Below, one piece after another: positions 35,493 to 43,613 of a stretch of DNA of 64,000 bases. The notes beneath the pieces are model-generated. The model was not told the DNA's origin and ran no database searches. It worked only from the letters and a program-made list of their open reading frames with translations. Each line of letters opens with the position of its first letter. Positions within the stretch are counted from its first letter, which is position 1. Both the position numbers and the translations under genes were made by a program. The DNA comes from Planctomycetota bacterium (GTDB lineage: Bacteria > Planctomycetota > UBA8742 > UBA2392). The stretch spans positions 2,418,001-2,482,000 of the forward strand of contig JACKID010000001.1 in the NCBI GenBank assembly GCA_020638675.1. The letters run 5' to 3'.

Positions 35493-36113
35493 ATGACTTC
35501 AAAACCGGTGATCGCGCTGGTCGGCGGGGTGGCGAGCGGCAAGTCGGCAGTCGCGCGGGCCTTTGAAAAGCGCGGCGCATGCGTCGTAGATGCAGACAGG
35601 GAAGGCCACGGCGTGCTTCACGACGCCGCGGTGAAGCAGGAAATCAGGGACGCTTTCGGGGAAGCCGTCTTCGATAACAAAGGAGAAGTTGACCGGGCAA
35701 ATTTGGGTGCTGAGGTATTCAGCGACACCGCAAAACTGGCTACACTGAATCGCATCACCCACCCCCGCATCCGGCAACGTACACAGGCAAAAATCGAGGC
35801 TGCACTCAGCGACCAGAAATTTAGCGCGGTCGTGCTCGACATCAGCCTGCTGCTGGAATCGGGCGCTTACGACGGGAAGTATTCTCTGCTTGTCTTCGTT
35901 GAAGCAGATGAGAACTCCCGATCGGATCGCGCCCACCGGCGCGGGTGGCAGCCAGGCGAGCTTGAACGCCGCCAGGCCCGACAGCTCAGCCTAGATGAGA
36001 AAAAGCGGCGCGCCGACGTCGTCATCCATAACAACGGCACGCTCAATGATCTGGACCGCCAGGTAGAGGAAATCTGGCAGAAACACGTCAAACCGGCCGC
36101 CGGGGGCCAATGA
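35493..36113 (+). CDS. coaE: Dephospho-CoA kinase
   Basis: A 206-residue enzyme catalysing the last step of coenzyme A synthesis, ATP-dependent phosphorylation of the 3'-OH of dephospho-CoA. The P-loop is GGVASGKS (residues 11-18). 'VVDADREGH' follows with the conserved D-x-D, then 'ITHPRIR' and 'LLLESG'; the family's lid region is present. The start ATG 35493 abuts a dispersed repeat, leaving no visible ribosome-binding site. The next certain gene is rho. Confidence 0.93.
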   Translation: MTSKPVIALVGGVASGKSAVARAFEKRGACVVDADREGHGVLHDAAVKQEIRDAFGEAVFDNKGEVDRANLGAEVFSDTAKLATLNRITHPRIRQRTQAKIEAALSDQKFSAVVLDISLLLESGAYDGKYSLLVFVEADENSRSDRAHRRGWQPGELERRQARQLSLDEKKRRADVVIHNNGTLNDLDRQVEEIWQKHVKPAAGGQ

Positions 36114-36230
36114 CCAACCGTACCCGGACACATCGTTCCCGCCAAGCCGGCCCACGGCCCGTCGGCGAGGAACCAGACACCCGGGCCATCCTCAGTCCGG
36201 AGACCTGCCCACAAGGGCGCTGGAGCAAGA

Positions 36231-37850
36231 ATGTCACCTGAAGGAAAGTCAGCACCTCGCAAACGCGGCCGAGGCCGCAGCAACAATCGATCCGGCGGCA
36301 GGGGCCGCAAGCCCGGTGGCCGCAAGAAGGACGGCACCGACGTAATGCACGAGGAGCTGGCACGCCAGGCCGAGATGGCACGGATGGAAGCCAGACGCGA
36401 GAAGGAAGAAGCCGAAAGCACCGCCCACGCCGACAACGGCAACCACGGCGGCAGCAACGGCGCGGTGGACGACGAAACGGCCGCACAACTCGCCGCCAAG
36501 GGCGCCGAGCCCGAGCGCCAGCCCGCCGAAGACAACGGCGAGCCCGACACCGAAACTGCGGCCCCGCCGCCGCAGCCCGCTAATCGCGAGCCGGTCTTCA
36601 TCAACCTGAACGACCTTCAGAAGATGAAGATGGAAAACCTGCAGCGCGACGTGCGCAAGCTGGGCATCCAGGACGTCACGGGCCTCAAGAAACAGGACCT
36701 GATCTTCCAGCTGCTGAAAGACCGCGTGAAGCAGGGCGCGACGATCAGCGGCGAAGGCGTGATGGAAGTGCTGAACGAAGGCTTCGGCTTCCTGCGCAGC
36801 CCGGACTACAACTACCTGCCCAGCCCGGACGACATCTACGTGTCGCCCAGCCAGATCCGCCGCTTTGGTCTGAAGTCAGGCCACGTGGTCGCCGGCCAGA
36901 TCCGCCCGCCGAAAGACAACGAGCGCTACTTCGCGCTGCTGAAGGTGGAAAAGGTCAACGGCGAAGACCCGAACAAGCTGGCCGAGGTCGTGCCCTTCGA
37001 AGAGCTGACGCCGCTGTATCCGGATCGGCGCATCTTCCTCGAGGTCAAGAACGACCTGAACCTGCGTATTATCGATCTCGTGACGCCCATCGGCATGGGC
37101 CAGCGCTGCCTGATCGTGGCCCCGCCGCGCACGGGCAAAACCGTCATCTTGCAGAAGATCGCCAATGCCATCCGGGCCAATCACCCGAATATCTACGTGA
37201 TCGTGCTGCTGATCGACGAGCGCCCGGAAGAAGTAACCGACATGGAACGCACCGTCGACGCCGAGGTAATCGCCTCGACGTTCGACGAGCCCACCTCACG
37301 CCACGTGCAGGTGACCGAAATGGTGCTCGGCAAGGCCAAGCGCCTGGTTGAGCACAAGGTCGACGTTGTGATCCTGCTAGACTCGATCACCCGTCTCGGG
37401 CGTGCCTACAACGCCGAGCAGCCGCACAGCGGCAAGATTCTCACCGGTGGCGTCGACGCCAGCGCCCTGCAGCGCCCCAAGCGCTTCTTCGGCGCGGCGC
37501 GAAACATCGAAGAGGGCGGCTCGCTTACGATCATCAGCACCGCGCTGATCGACACCGGCAGCCGAATGGACGAAGTGATCTTCGAAGAGTTCAAGGGCAC
37601 CGGCAACGCGGAGCTGCACCTCGACCGCCGTCTGGCCGACCGCCGCGTGTACCCGGCGATCGACGCAACACGCTCGGGTACTCGTAAGGAAGAGCTGCTG
37701 CTCGACCCCGAAGAGCAGAAGCGCATGTGGGTGCTGCGCCGAATCCTGAACGACATGAACCCGATTGAGGCCATGGAACTGCTGAAGGAAAAGCTGAAGA
37801 AGACCACCAGCAACGCCGAGTTCCTGATGACCATGAACATCGGGCCATAG
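36231..37850 (+). CDS. rho: Transcription termination factor Rho
   Basis: A 539-residue Rho, longer than the 419 of E. coli because of a basic, low-complexity N-terminus of about 115 residues rich in Arg, Gly and Ala ('[20 protein letters not shown]'), as in several high-GC phyla. The Rho N-terminal domain, an S1-like RNA-binding domain ('[20 protein letters not shown]') and the ATPase core follow. Walker A is APPRTGKT, with '[17 protein letters not shown]' after it and '[15 protein letters not shown]' (Walker B and Q loop). Start ATG 36231 is reasonable; no better upstream start is in frame. Confidence 0.96.
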   Translation: MSPEGKSAPRKRGRGRSNNRSGGRGRKPGGRKKDGTDVMHEELARQAEMARMEARREKEEAESTAHADNGNHGGSNGAVDDETAAQLAAKGAEPERQPAEDNGEPDTETAAPPPQPANREPVFINLNDLQKMKMENLQRDVRKLGIQDVTGLKKQDLIFQLLKDRVKQGATISGEGVMEVLNEGFGFLRSPDYNYLPSPDDIYVSPSQIRRFGLKSGHVVAGQIRPPKDNERYFALLKVEKVNGEDPNKLAEVVPFEELTPLYPDRRIFLEVKNDLNLRIIDLVTPIGMGQRCLIVAPPRTGKTVILQKIANAIRANHPNIYVIVLLIDERPEEVTDMERTVDAEVIASTFDEPTSRHVQVTEMVLGKAKRLVEHKVDVVILLDSITRLGRAYNAEQPHSGKILTGGVDASALQRPKRFFGAARNIEEGGSLTIISTALIDTGSRMDEVIFEEFKGTGNAELHLDRRLADRRVYPAIDATRSGTRKEELLLDPEEQKRMWVLRRILNDMNPIEAMELLKEKLKKTTSNAEFLMTMNIGP

Positions 37851-37870
37851 CTGAGGCGACCGTTTCTGGC

Positions 37871-37905
37871 GACAAGGGGTCGGCGCACGCCGACCCCTTG
37901 TCGTT
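37871..37905 (+). terminator. Long-stem hairpin after rho
   Basis: A 14-bp perfect stem GACAAGGGGTCGGC / GCCGACCCCTTGTC with a 4-base loop. The following bases (GTTGCGGG) are not a U tract, so it may act as an mRNA-stabilising or a weak terminator structure. Confidence 0.6.
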
Positions 37906-38000
37906 GCGGGTGCCAGAATTCATGCACCCCGGAAAACGCAATTCGTAGAACCAGTAATCTGAATAAGGCGTTACAGTAAGTGGGGCAGGGAGACACGACC

Positions 38001-38450
38001 ATGAAGATCATAACCGCACTGATGATGGCTCTCACGCTTGCGTTGTCCGCGCCCGCGTTCGCCCAGGAAACGAAGAAGGAAGAGACACCTTCGAAGGAAG
38101 GCGAAACCGTCAAGGACGACGCCGAGGGCAAGGACGTCAAGAAGCGCGAGATGACGGCCGAGGGCAAGTCGCTCTACGAAGACGTCGAGCGCGTCTACAA
38201 GAAGTACTATGAGCTTGTGCTCGCCAAGGTGAAGAGCAACGAGCAGTACAAGGCCGACGATGTCTGGGCAGAAGCGGTCAAAGAGGCCAAGAACGCCAAA
38301 TACAAGGACATGGCCGAGTTCAGCGACGCCATCGTGAAGATGAAGCAGAAAGACCGCGAGTTCAAGAAACAGGTGAACTCATTGATGGACGACAGCGCCA
38401 AGAAGTTCGCCGAAGACGTCAAAGAGTGGTCCAAAGACCAGAAGAAGTAG
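38001..38450 (+). CDS. Small secreted helical protein
   Basis: A 149-residue protein with a signal peptide ([21 protein letters not shown]) and cleavage after AFA. The mature part is highly charged, Lys/Glu-rich and helical ('[20 protein letters not shown]'). No family is recognised. A GGGAGA lies nine bases before ATG 38001. Confidence 0.8.
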   Translation: MKIITALMMALTLALSAPAFAQETKKEETPSKEGETVKDDAEGKDVKKREMTAEGKSLYEDVERVYKKYYELVLAKVKSNEQYKADDVWAEAVKEAKNAKYKDMAEFSDAIVKMKQKDREFKKQVNSLMDDSAKKFAEDVKEWSKDQKK

Positions 38451-38494
38451 AGCGGTTGATAGTTGGTAGTTTGTAGTTGATAGCCCAAAACTAG

Positions 38495-38520
38495 AGCCCC
38501 GGACGGAAGTCCGGGGCTTT
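38495..38520. terminator. Bidirectional terminator
   Basis: AGCCCCGGAC-ggaa-GTCCGGGGCT followed by TTT, between the secreted protein and a convergent minus-strand gene. A GT-rich imperfect repeat (about 38456-38482) precedes it. Confidence 0.75.
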
Positions 38521-38524
38521 GCGA

Positions 38525-38875
38525 CTAGTGCCAATCTTCACCGCACCAGAGGCACTGTCGGGCTTTCGGCGATGCGACAATCCGACCACAGGCTGGACAT
38601 CGATTGACGAACACTTCCGAAGCATGTCGTCGAAGCACAGTCTGCGCGACATGCTCCAACTTGCCGTCGGGATCGTCACCCAACGCGGCCGCCAGCGTGC
38701 CTGCCTCGGCATCGTCGAAATACTCCTCTGCTGACTTCCCGGACGCTTCGGACTTCCTCCGGATTAGCCAGCCGCTAAAGATCTGACGTTCGCGTTCGTT
38801 CAACAGCTGTCGGTAGTTCTCCACGATGTAGTGGCGAAGCACTCTCGACTCATCGTAGCGGGCGGAGTCTGCCAT
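38525..38875 (-). CDS. Small protein with C-terminal zinc ribbon
   Basis: A 116-residue protein. The N-terminal 80 residues are helical ('YIVENYRQLLNERERQIFSG'). The C-terminus has two CxxC pairs, 'RCPACGR' and 'CLWCGEDW', about 17 residues apart, which is a zinc-ribbon arrangement. The role is unknown. A terminator-like hairpin marks its 3' end. Confidence 0.7.
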   Translation of the reverse strand: MADSARYDESRVLRHYIVENYRQLLNERERQIFSGWLIRRKSEASGKSAEEYFDDAEAGTLAAALGDDPDGKLEHVAQTVLRRHASEVFVNRCPACGRIVASPKARQCLWCGEDWH

Positions 38876-38927
38876 GTGTGCTAGGCTAGCTGAGATCGCC
38901 CGCCTTCGCCAAGGCTTCGGCGCGCAC

Positions 38928-38964
38928 CGAAACGGCCCCCGACTTTGGTCGGGGGCCGTTTCGG
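38928..38964 (-). terminator. Terminator after tRNA-Val
   Basis: A 17-bp perfect stem (CCGAAACGGCCCCCGAC and its complement) with loop TTTG lies one base past the encoded CCA of the minus-strand tRNA. Confidence 0.7.
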
Positions 38965-39041
38965 TGGTGGGCGTTACTGGACTCGAACCAGTGACCCCTG
39001 CCGTGTGAAGACAGTGCTCTAACCAACTGAGCTAAACGCCC
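38965..39041 (-). tRNA. tRNA-Val (anticodon CAC)
   Basis: On the minus strand: acceptor GGGCGTT/AACGCCC, D arm GCTC/GAGC, anticodon stem CTGTC/GGCAG with loop TTCACAC (anticodon CAC), T arm ACTGG/CCAGT with loop TTCGAGT, discriminator A and encoded CCA (38967-38965). It would read GUG. Confidence 0.95.
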
Positions 39042-39096
39042 TTCAATCAACGTCCGGCCGTTGCAAACCCGCCTGAGTCCTTGCGTGGCAGGCCCT

Positions 39097-39124
39097 TTGC
39101 CGGGGCGATTGGGGGGCGTATACT
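39097..39124 (+). promoter_or_regulatory. Sigma-70-like promoter of the response regulator gene
   Basis: TTGCCG (39097-39102), a 16-base spacer and TATACT (39119-39124) lie 37 bases before the start codon. Confidence 0.5.
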
Positions 39125-39160
39125 ATTTGCCGCCCCAAACCCGTCAAGCGAGGGACTTTC

Positions 39161-39841
39161 ATGGAAACCATCCTCGTCGTTGAGGACGACCCGTCCATCC
39201 AACGAGGCCTGGAATTGAACCTCCAGGTTGAAGGCTACTCCGTGATCACTGCCAGCGACGGTGAAGAAGGCCTGAAACAGGCACTGGAGCGACGGCCTGA
39301 CATCCTGCTGCTGGACGTGATGCTACCGAAGCTGTCCGGCTTCGACATCTGCCGCCAGATCCGCAAGCAGGGTCTGACCATGCCGATCATCATGCTGACG
39401 GCCAAGACCCAGGAGATCGACAAGATCATGGGGCTTGAGCTCGGCGCTGATGACTACGTCACGAAACCGTTCAGCGTTGCCGAAGTCGTCGCACGCGTGA
39501 ATGCGGCCGTGCGTCGCAGCAAGCGCTTTGAAACCAGCGAAGCCGACTACACCTTCAGCGACTACACGCTGGACGTAAAGGGCCAGGTCCTGCGCAAGAG
39601 CGGCGAGCAGATCGAGCTGAGCCAGAAGGAATTCCTGATGCTCAAGCTGTTCCTGGAGAACGAGGGCAAGGTGCTGAGCCGGCAGGAGATCCTCGCCAAG
39701 GTCTGGGGCTTCGACTACTACGGCACGGACCGCACGGTCGACAACTTCATCAACAAGCTGCGCCAGAAGATCGAGCCGGACATCAACAACCCCAACCACA
39801 TCCTCACCATGCGCGGCAGCGGCTACAAATTCGTGAGATAG
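39161..39841 (+). CDS. OmpR/PhoB-type response regulator
   Basis: A 226-residue two-domain regulator. The receiver domain has the acidic pair D9/D10, phospho-acceptor D52 (LLLDVMLP), T80 and K102 (TKPF). The C-terminal winged helix contains 'LSQKEFLMLKLFLENEGKVL' and 'DRTVDNFINKLRQKIEPD', typical of the OmpR family. No histidine kinase gene is nearby, so the partner is encoded elsewhere. A sigma-70-like promoter precedes it. Confidence 0.93.
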   Translation: METILVVEDDPSIQRGLELNLQVEGYSVITASDGEEGLKQALERRPDILLLDVMLPKLSGFDICRQIRKQGLTMPIIMLTAKTQEIDKIMGLELGADDYVTKPFSVAEVVARVNAAVRRSKRFETSEADYTFSDYTLDVKGQVLRKSGEQIELSQKEFLMLKLFLENEGKVLSRQEILAKVWGFDYYGTDRTVDNFINKLRQKIEPDINNPNHILTMRGSGYKFVR

Positions 39842-39941
39842 CCCGGTCTCCAAAGCCCGGGAATACCTTCCAACCCCGCACCGATTGCGCGGCATTTGCG
39901 CACGCGTAGACTAACGGCCGACGCACCATGAGGCCTATCCC

Positions 39942-41123
39942 TTGAAGATCGCCATACTTTCGCAGGGCCCCCGGCTGTACAGCACGCGCCGCTTGCGCGA
40001 AGCCGCCGAAGAACGCGGCCACAAGGTCCGCGTGCTGGACCCGCTCAAATTCTCGCTCGACGTCGAGAAGAAGAACCCGCACGTCTACTACAAAGAAAAG
40101 AAGGTCGAGAACTTCGACGCCGTGATTCCCCGCGTCGGCGCGAGCGTCACCTTCTTCGGCACGGCCGTCGTGCGCCAGTACGAGCAGATGGGCGTGTTCT
40201 GCCTGAACACCAGCAGCGCGATTACCACGAGCCGCGACAAGCTGCGCGCATTCCAGATTCTGAGCCGCCACAACATCGGCATTCCGAAGACCGCGTTCGT
40301 GCGTCAGCGCAGCAGCGTGATGCCGGCGATTGAGCGCGTCGGCGGCGCACCGGTGATCATCAAGCTGCTGGAAGGCACGCAGGGCATCGGCGTGATCCTG
40401 GCGGACACAAACAAGGTCGCCGAGGCGATCGTCGAGACGCTGCAGAGCACGAAGCAAAACGTGCTGATCCAGAACTTCGTCGAGGAAAGCCGCGGCCGAG
40501 ACGTGCGCGCGTTCGTCGTAGGCGGACGTGTCGTCGCCGCCATGCGCCGCAGCGCCCAAGGCGCGGAGTTCCGCAGCAACGTGCACCGCGGTGGGCAGGC
40601 TGCGGCCGTGCAGCTCGAGCCCGAGTACGAACGCACGGCCGTGATGGCCGCCCAGATTCTCGGGCTGCGCGTCGCCGGCGTGGACATGCTGGAAAGCAAC
40701 GACGGGCCGCAGGTGATGGAAGTGAACAGCTCGCCAGGGCTGGAGGGCATAGAGGCCGCAACCGGCGTGAATATCGCCGCCGAGGTCATCAAGCACGTCG
40801 AGGAGCAGGTGCTCTTTCCTGACTTGGATATCAGGCAGCGACTCACGCTTGACCGCGGCTACGGCGTCGCGGAAATCCCGATCGGACCCGAGTCAGCGCT
40901 GGTCGGCAAGACCATCAAGGAGTCCGGGCTGCGCGACCAGGACGTGCTGGTGCTCAGTATCATCCGCGATTCGCAGACCATCCCAAACCCGAAGACCACA
41001 CGCGAGATCCTCAGCGGCGACCGCCTGCTGTGCTACGGCAAATTGCTGGCCATGAAGACCCTGTTCCCCAGCCAGGACTGGGCAAAGCGCAACACCAGGA
41101 AGGTCAAGGCGAAGACGAAGTAG
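39942..41123 (+). CDS. RimK-like ATP-grasp ligase fused to a TrkA-C domain
   Basis: A 393-residue protein starting at TTG 39942; an ATG 14 bases upstream is out of frame. Residues 1-290 match the RimK family, which adds amino acids (usually Glu) to protein C-termini or small molecules: 'NTSSAITTSRDKLRAFQIL', the ATP-binding 'VIIKLLEGTQGIGV' and the metal-binding 'VMEVNSSPGLEGIE'. Residues about 300-370 look like a TrkA-C/RCK-C ligand-binding domain ('VAEIPIGPESALVGKTIKES', 'GDRLLCYGK'). Such fusions are unusual for RimK and could give allosteric control. The substrate is unknown. It overlaps the convergent UDG-family gene by 20 bases. Confidence 0.85.
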   Translation: MKIAILSQGPRLYSTRRLREAAEERGHKVRVLDPLKFSLDVEKKNPHVYYKEKKVENFDAVIPRVGASVTFFGTAVVRQYEQMGVFCLNTSSAITTSRDKLRAFQILSRHNIGIPKTAFVRQRSSVMPAIERVGGAPVIIKLLEGTQGIGVILADTNKVAEAIVETLQSTKQNVLIQNFVEESRGRDVRAFVVGGRVVAAMRRSAQGAEFRSNVHRGGQAAAVQLEPEYERTAVMAAQILGLRVAGVDMLESNDGPQVMEVNSSPGLEGIEAATGVNIAAEVIKHVEEQVLFPDLDIRQRLTLDRGYGVAEIPIGPESALVGKTIKESGLRDQDVLVLSIIRDSQTIPNPKTTREILSGDRLLCYGKLLAMKTLFPSQDWAKRNTRKVKAKTK

Positions 41124-41718
41124 GTTGCTTGAGCAAGGTCTTCACGCAGCGCCGCAGCCACGGCAGCACGTCCTCCTCGAACCACGGGTTGCGTTTCATC
41201 CAGCCGGTACTTCGCCAGCTTGGGTGCGGCGTCGGCAGGAATTCCGGCGTGTAGTCTCGCCACGCCTGGACGGTTTCTGCCAGCGTCTTCTTGCGGCGCT
41301 CGGCCAGGTAGTGTGCCTGCGCGTACATGCCGGTCAGCAGCGTCAGCCCGACGCCCGGCATCTGCGTCTTCAAGCGCGAATGCCACAGTGGCGCGCACTC
41401 GGATCGAGGTGGAGCGTCGCCCCCCTTCTCGGTTCGACCCGGGTAGCAGAATCCCATGGGCATCAGCGCGAACTTTGTCGGGTCGTAGAACTGCTCCCGG
41501 CCGACTCCAAGCCAGCGGCGCAACTGGTCGCCGCTCTTGTCGTCCCACGGAATGCCGCTTTCGTGCACCGCCGTTCCGGGCGCCTGCCCGACGATTAGGA
41601 TGCGGGCCTGCGCGCTGATCTGAACTACCGGGCGCGGCCCCAGCGGAAGATGAGCCTCACACTCGCGGCACGCCCTGACCTCTTTCAGAAATGCGGTGAG
41701 TGCTCTGGGCTCCGGCAT
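41104..41718 (-). CDS. Uracil-DNA glycosylase superfamily protein with probable Fe-S cluster
   Basis: A 204-residue protein of the UDG superfamily. Motif 1 is 'VGQAPGTAVHESGIPWDD' and the C-terminal motif 'PTPHPSWRS' contains the HPS core. Cys 17, 20, 91 and 108 are spaced like the [4Fe-4S] ligands of family 4 enzymes. The protein would remove uracil or a related base from DNA, but the degree of catalytic match is uncertain because motif 1 differs from the classical GEAPG form. It follows hemH after three bases and is the last gene of its operon. Confidence 0.8.
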   Translation of the reverse strand: MPEPRALTAFLKEVRACRECEAHLPLGPRPVVQISAQARILIVGQAPGTAVHESGIPWDDKSGDQLRRWLGVGREQFYDPTKFALMPMGFCYPGRTEKGGDAPPRSECAPLWHSRLKTQMPGVGLTLLTGMYAQAHYLAERRKKTLAETVQAWRDYTPEFLPTPHPSWRSTGWMKRNPWFEEDVLPWLRRCVKTLLKQPTSSSP

Positions 41719-41721
41719 CGG

Positions 41722-42684
41722 TTAACTCGCGACGGCCAGCTCTTTCAGCTTGGCCTCGACGTTGTCTGCGAGCTGCTTGATGAACGCCGGGTGCGTGTTG
41801 ACTGCTTCCGCCGCGGCGAAGGGCACGCCGAGCTCGTCGGCCTTTTGCTTGCCCTCGACACCGAGGTCATAGAGCACTTCGACATTGTCGCACAGGAAGC
41901 CGATCGGCGCGGCGACAATCTTCTGCGCGCCGCCCTCCTTCAGTTCCTCGATCACGCGATCGAGGTAGGGCGTCGTCCAATCGATCTTGCTGTCGCTCGG
42001 CGCGCTCTGGTAGCCGACCATCCAGTTGGTCGCGCCAACCTTGCTCGCTACCAGCTCCGCCGTCTCCTTGATCTGCTCGACGTACTTGCTGGTCTTCACG
42101 ACCGGCATTGGTACTGCGTGGGCGCTAAGGACCAGTCCCGTTGCGCTGTTCGTGAGGTCCGCATCAATGGCTTTGGCGGCCGCCTTGATGCGCTCGGCCA
42201 GCGCGTCGACAAAACCCGGCTTGTTCCAGAACGGGTCCACGACCCCCACCCACTTCGGGCGGCTTGACTCGTCAAGTTTGTCCAAGCCTTCACTGACGCG
42301 GCGCAGGTAGGCGTCCCAGCTGATGCTGCTCTGGTGCGGGGCCATAACCAGCACGACAAAGTCGCCGTCCACCTTCTCGATCTGGTCCGCGATGTGCGGC
42401 AACCAGTGGTCGTAGCCCACAGTTAGCTTCAGGTCGTAACCACGCTTCCTGAGTTCGGCCTGGACGGCTTCCGCCTGCGCCTGCGTGATCTCGTTGAACT
42501 TCGAGAAACCGCCGAGGTGCTTGTAGTGCTCGACGACTTCGTCAACGCGCGCACGGCGCGCCGGGTTGTCGCCGAAGATGCCGTTCACGAAGCAAAATGC
42601 CTGCCCGGGGCACTCCGCGTGTTTGCCGCAGCATTCTTCGGTTGGTCCGCCGAACGCCGCCACCATCAGGTTGCTTACCGCCAT
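41722..42684 (-). CDS. hemH: Ferrochelatase
   Basis: A 320-residue ferrochelatase inserting Fe2+ into a porphyrin at the end of heme synthesis (protoporphyrin or coproporphyrin, not distinguishable here). The catalytic His is H189 (LSAHAVP) and the metal-site Glu is E269 (CDNVEV). 'GGFSKFNEITQAQA' is also conserved. Unusually the N-terminus carries four cysteines at 18, 19, 25 and 31 in a short insertion ('GGPTEECCGKHAECPGQAF'), where most homologues have a Cys-poor loop. The gene sits between a heme-oxygenase-fold gene (upstream by 6 bases) and a UDG-family gene. Confidence 0.92.
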   Translation of the reverse strand: MAVSNLMVAAFGGPTEECCGKHAECPGQAFCFVNGIFGDNPARRARVDEVVEHYKHLGGFSKFNEITQAQAEAVQAELRKRGYDLKLTVGYDHWLPHIADQIEKVDGDFVVLVMAPHQSSISWDAYLRRVSEGLDKLDESSRPKWVGVVDPFWNKPGFVDALAERIKAAAKAIDADLTNSATGLVLSAHAVPMPVVKTSKYVEQIKETAELVASKVGATNWMVGYQSAPSDSKIDWTTPYLDRVIEELKEGGAQKIVAAPIGFLCDNVEVLYDLGVEGKQKADELGVPFAAAEAVNTHPAFIKQLADNVEAKLKELAVAS

Positions 42685-42690
42685 TGCCCG

Positions 42691-43506
42691 TTACTCCTTG
42701 AGACGCGCCTCAACATGCCACTTCGCCCGGAGCTCACGCAGTGTGAGTTGCCCCTCCGAACTCGTCGCCGTCACGCCGGGCGGCAGGTTCTTCTTCGTAC
42801 TCTCGCTGGCGATCTTGTCGGTGACCCCCCACCAGAAACGCTCGCGCGCGTCCAGGCTCAGCAGCGCGCCCCTCCGAATCAACTCACGGTTCGCCGGCTC
42901 AAGGCAGTATTTGACGAGCGCTTCCTCAAGCCATGCGCCATGGTCCTGGTCCTGCTCCAGGTGCAGCGTCCAGTAGCCGATCTCTTCTTCGCTGAAACCG
43001 GCCTTGCGCAGACCCGCCACGGCCAGTTCGAACATGGCCGGAATCGACCACTCGTGGCCCGGCCCCAGCGCACCGAGCCCGACCAGGAACGGCTCCTCCG
43101 TGGCGACGCGGTAGTGTTCGCGGATGAAGTTCACGACTTCCGGGTGCAGCGGGATGATGTCTTCTTCGCCGGGCTTGATGCCCGCTGCGTGCATGAATTT
43201 CTTGTAGTGCTCGGCGTGGTCTTCGCCGTCGCTGCGCTCGCCGTATTCGTCCACCAGCACCTTCGCCAGCCAGCACTTGGCCTCGCTGTCGGGTGCATTG
43301 ATCAGCAGCAGCTCCATGTATGCACAGAAATTCCCGACCAGCGGGAAGTGCTGTCCCGCCAGCACCTTGAAATCAAAGCGCGAGCGCGGGTCGGTTTTCA
43401 TGCGGCCCAGGATCGAGTGCCCTACGCCCGCATGGTTCTTGATCTCTTGCCGCAGGTCGGAAAGAAACTGACGCGCTTCCTTTTCCTGCTCAAGCGTGAG
43501 AGTCAT
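42691..43506 (-). CDS. Heme-oxygenase-like diiron-type (HDO) protein
   Basis: A 271-residue all-helical protein of the TenA/PqqC/CADD group (iron-containing redox enzyme family). Candidate metal ligands are the Glu and His residues in 'DEYGERSDGEDHAEHYKKFM' and 'GYWTLHLEQDQDHGAWLEEA'. This fold includes heme oxygenases and the newer diiron oxygenases (for example CADD-type); which reaction applies is unknown. It is six bases upstream of hemH on the same strand, so a role linked to tetrapyrrole or iron chemistry is likely. It is the first gene of the operon. Confidence 0.75.
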   Translation of the reverse strand: MTLTLEQEKEARQFLSDLRQEIKNHAGVGHSILGRMKTDPRSRFDFKVLAGQHFPLVGNFCAYMELLLINAPDSEAKCWLAKVLVDEYGERSDGEDHAEHYKKFMHAAGIKPGEEDIIPLHPEVVNFIREHYRVATEEPFLVGLGALGPGHEWSIPAMFELAVAGLRKAGFSEEEIGYWTLHLEQDQDHGAWLEEALVKYCLEPANRELIRRGALLSLDARERFWWGVTDKIASESTKKNLPPGVTATSSEGQLTLRELRAKWHVEARLKE

Positions 43507-43613
43507 GGCCTTGGTCCTGTTCCCGCTTCGACCCTAGAACGCGCAAAACCGACGCGCCAGTCCGTCTTCATCAGGCTTGCATCCGAAAAGCCGCGTGGCA
43601 AGAATCACGCCCG

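Noticed and set aside
36111..36242. 43-codon frame starting in the coaE stop and overlapping the rho start
   Set aside because: Its composition is Arg/Pro-rich without a known family, it has no ribosome site, and it overlaps rho.
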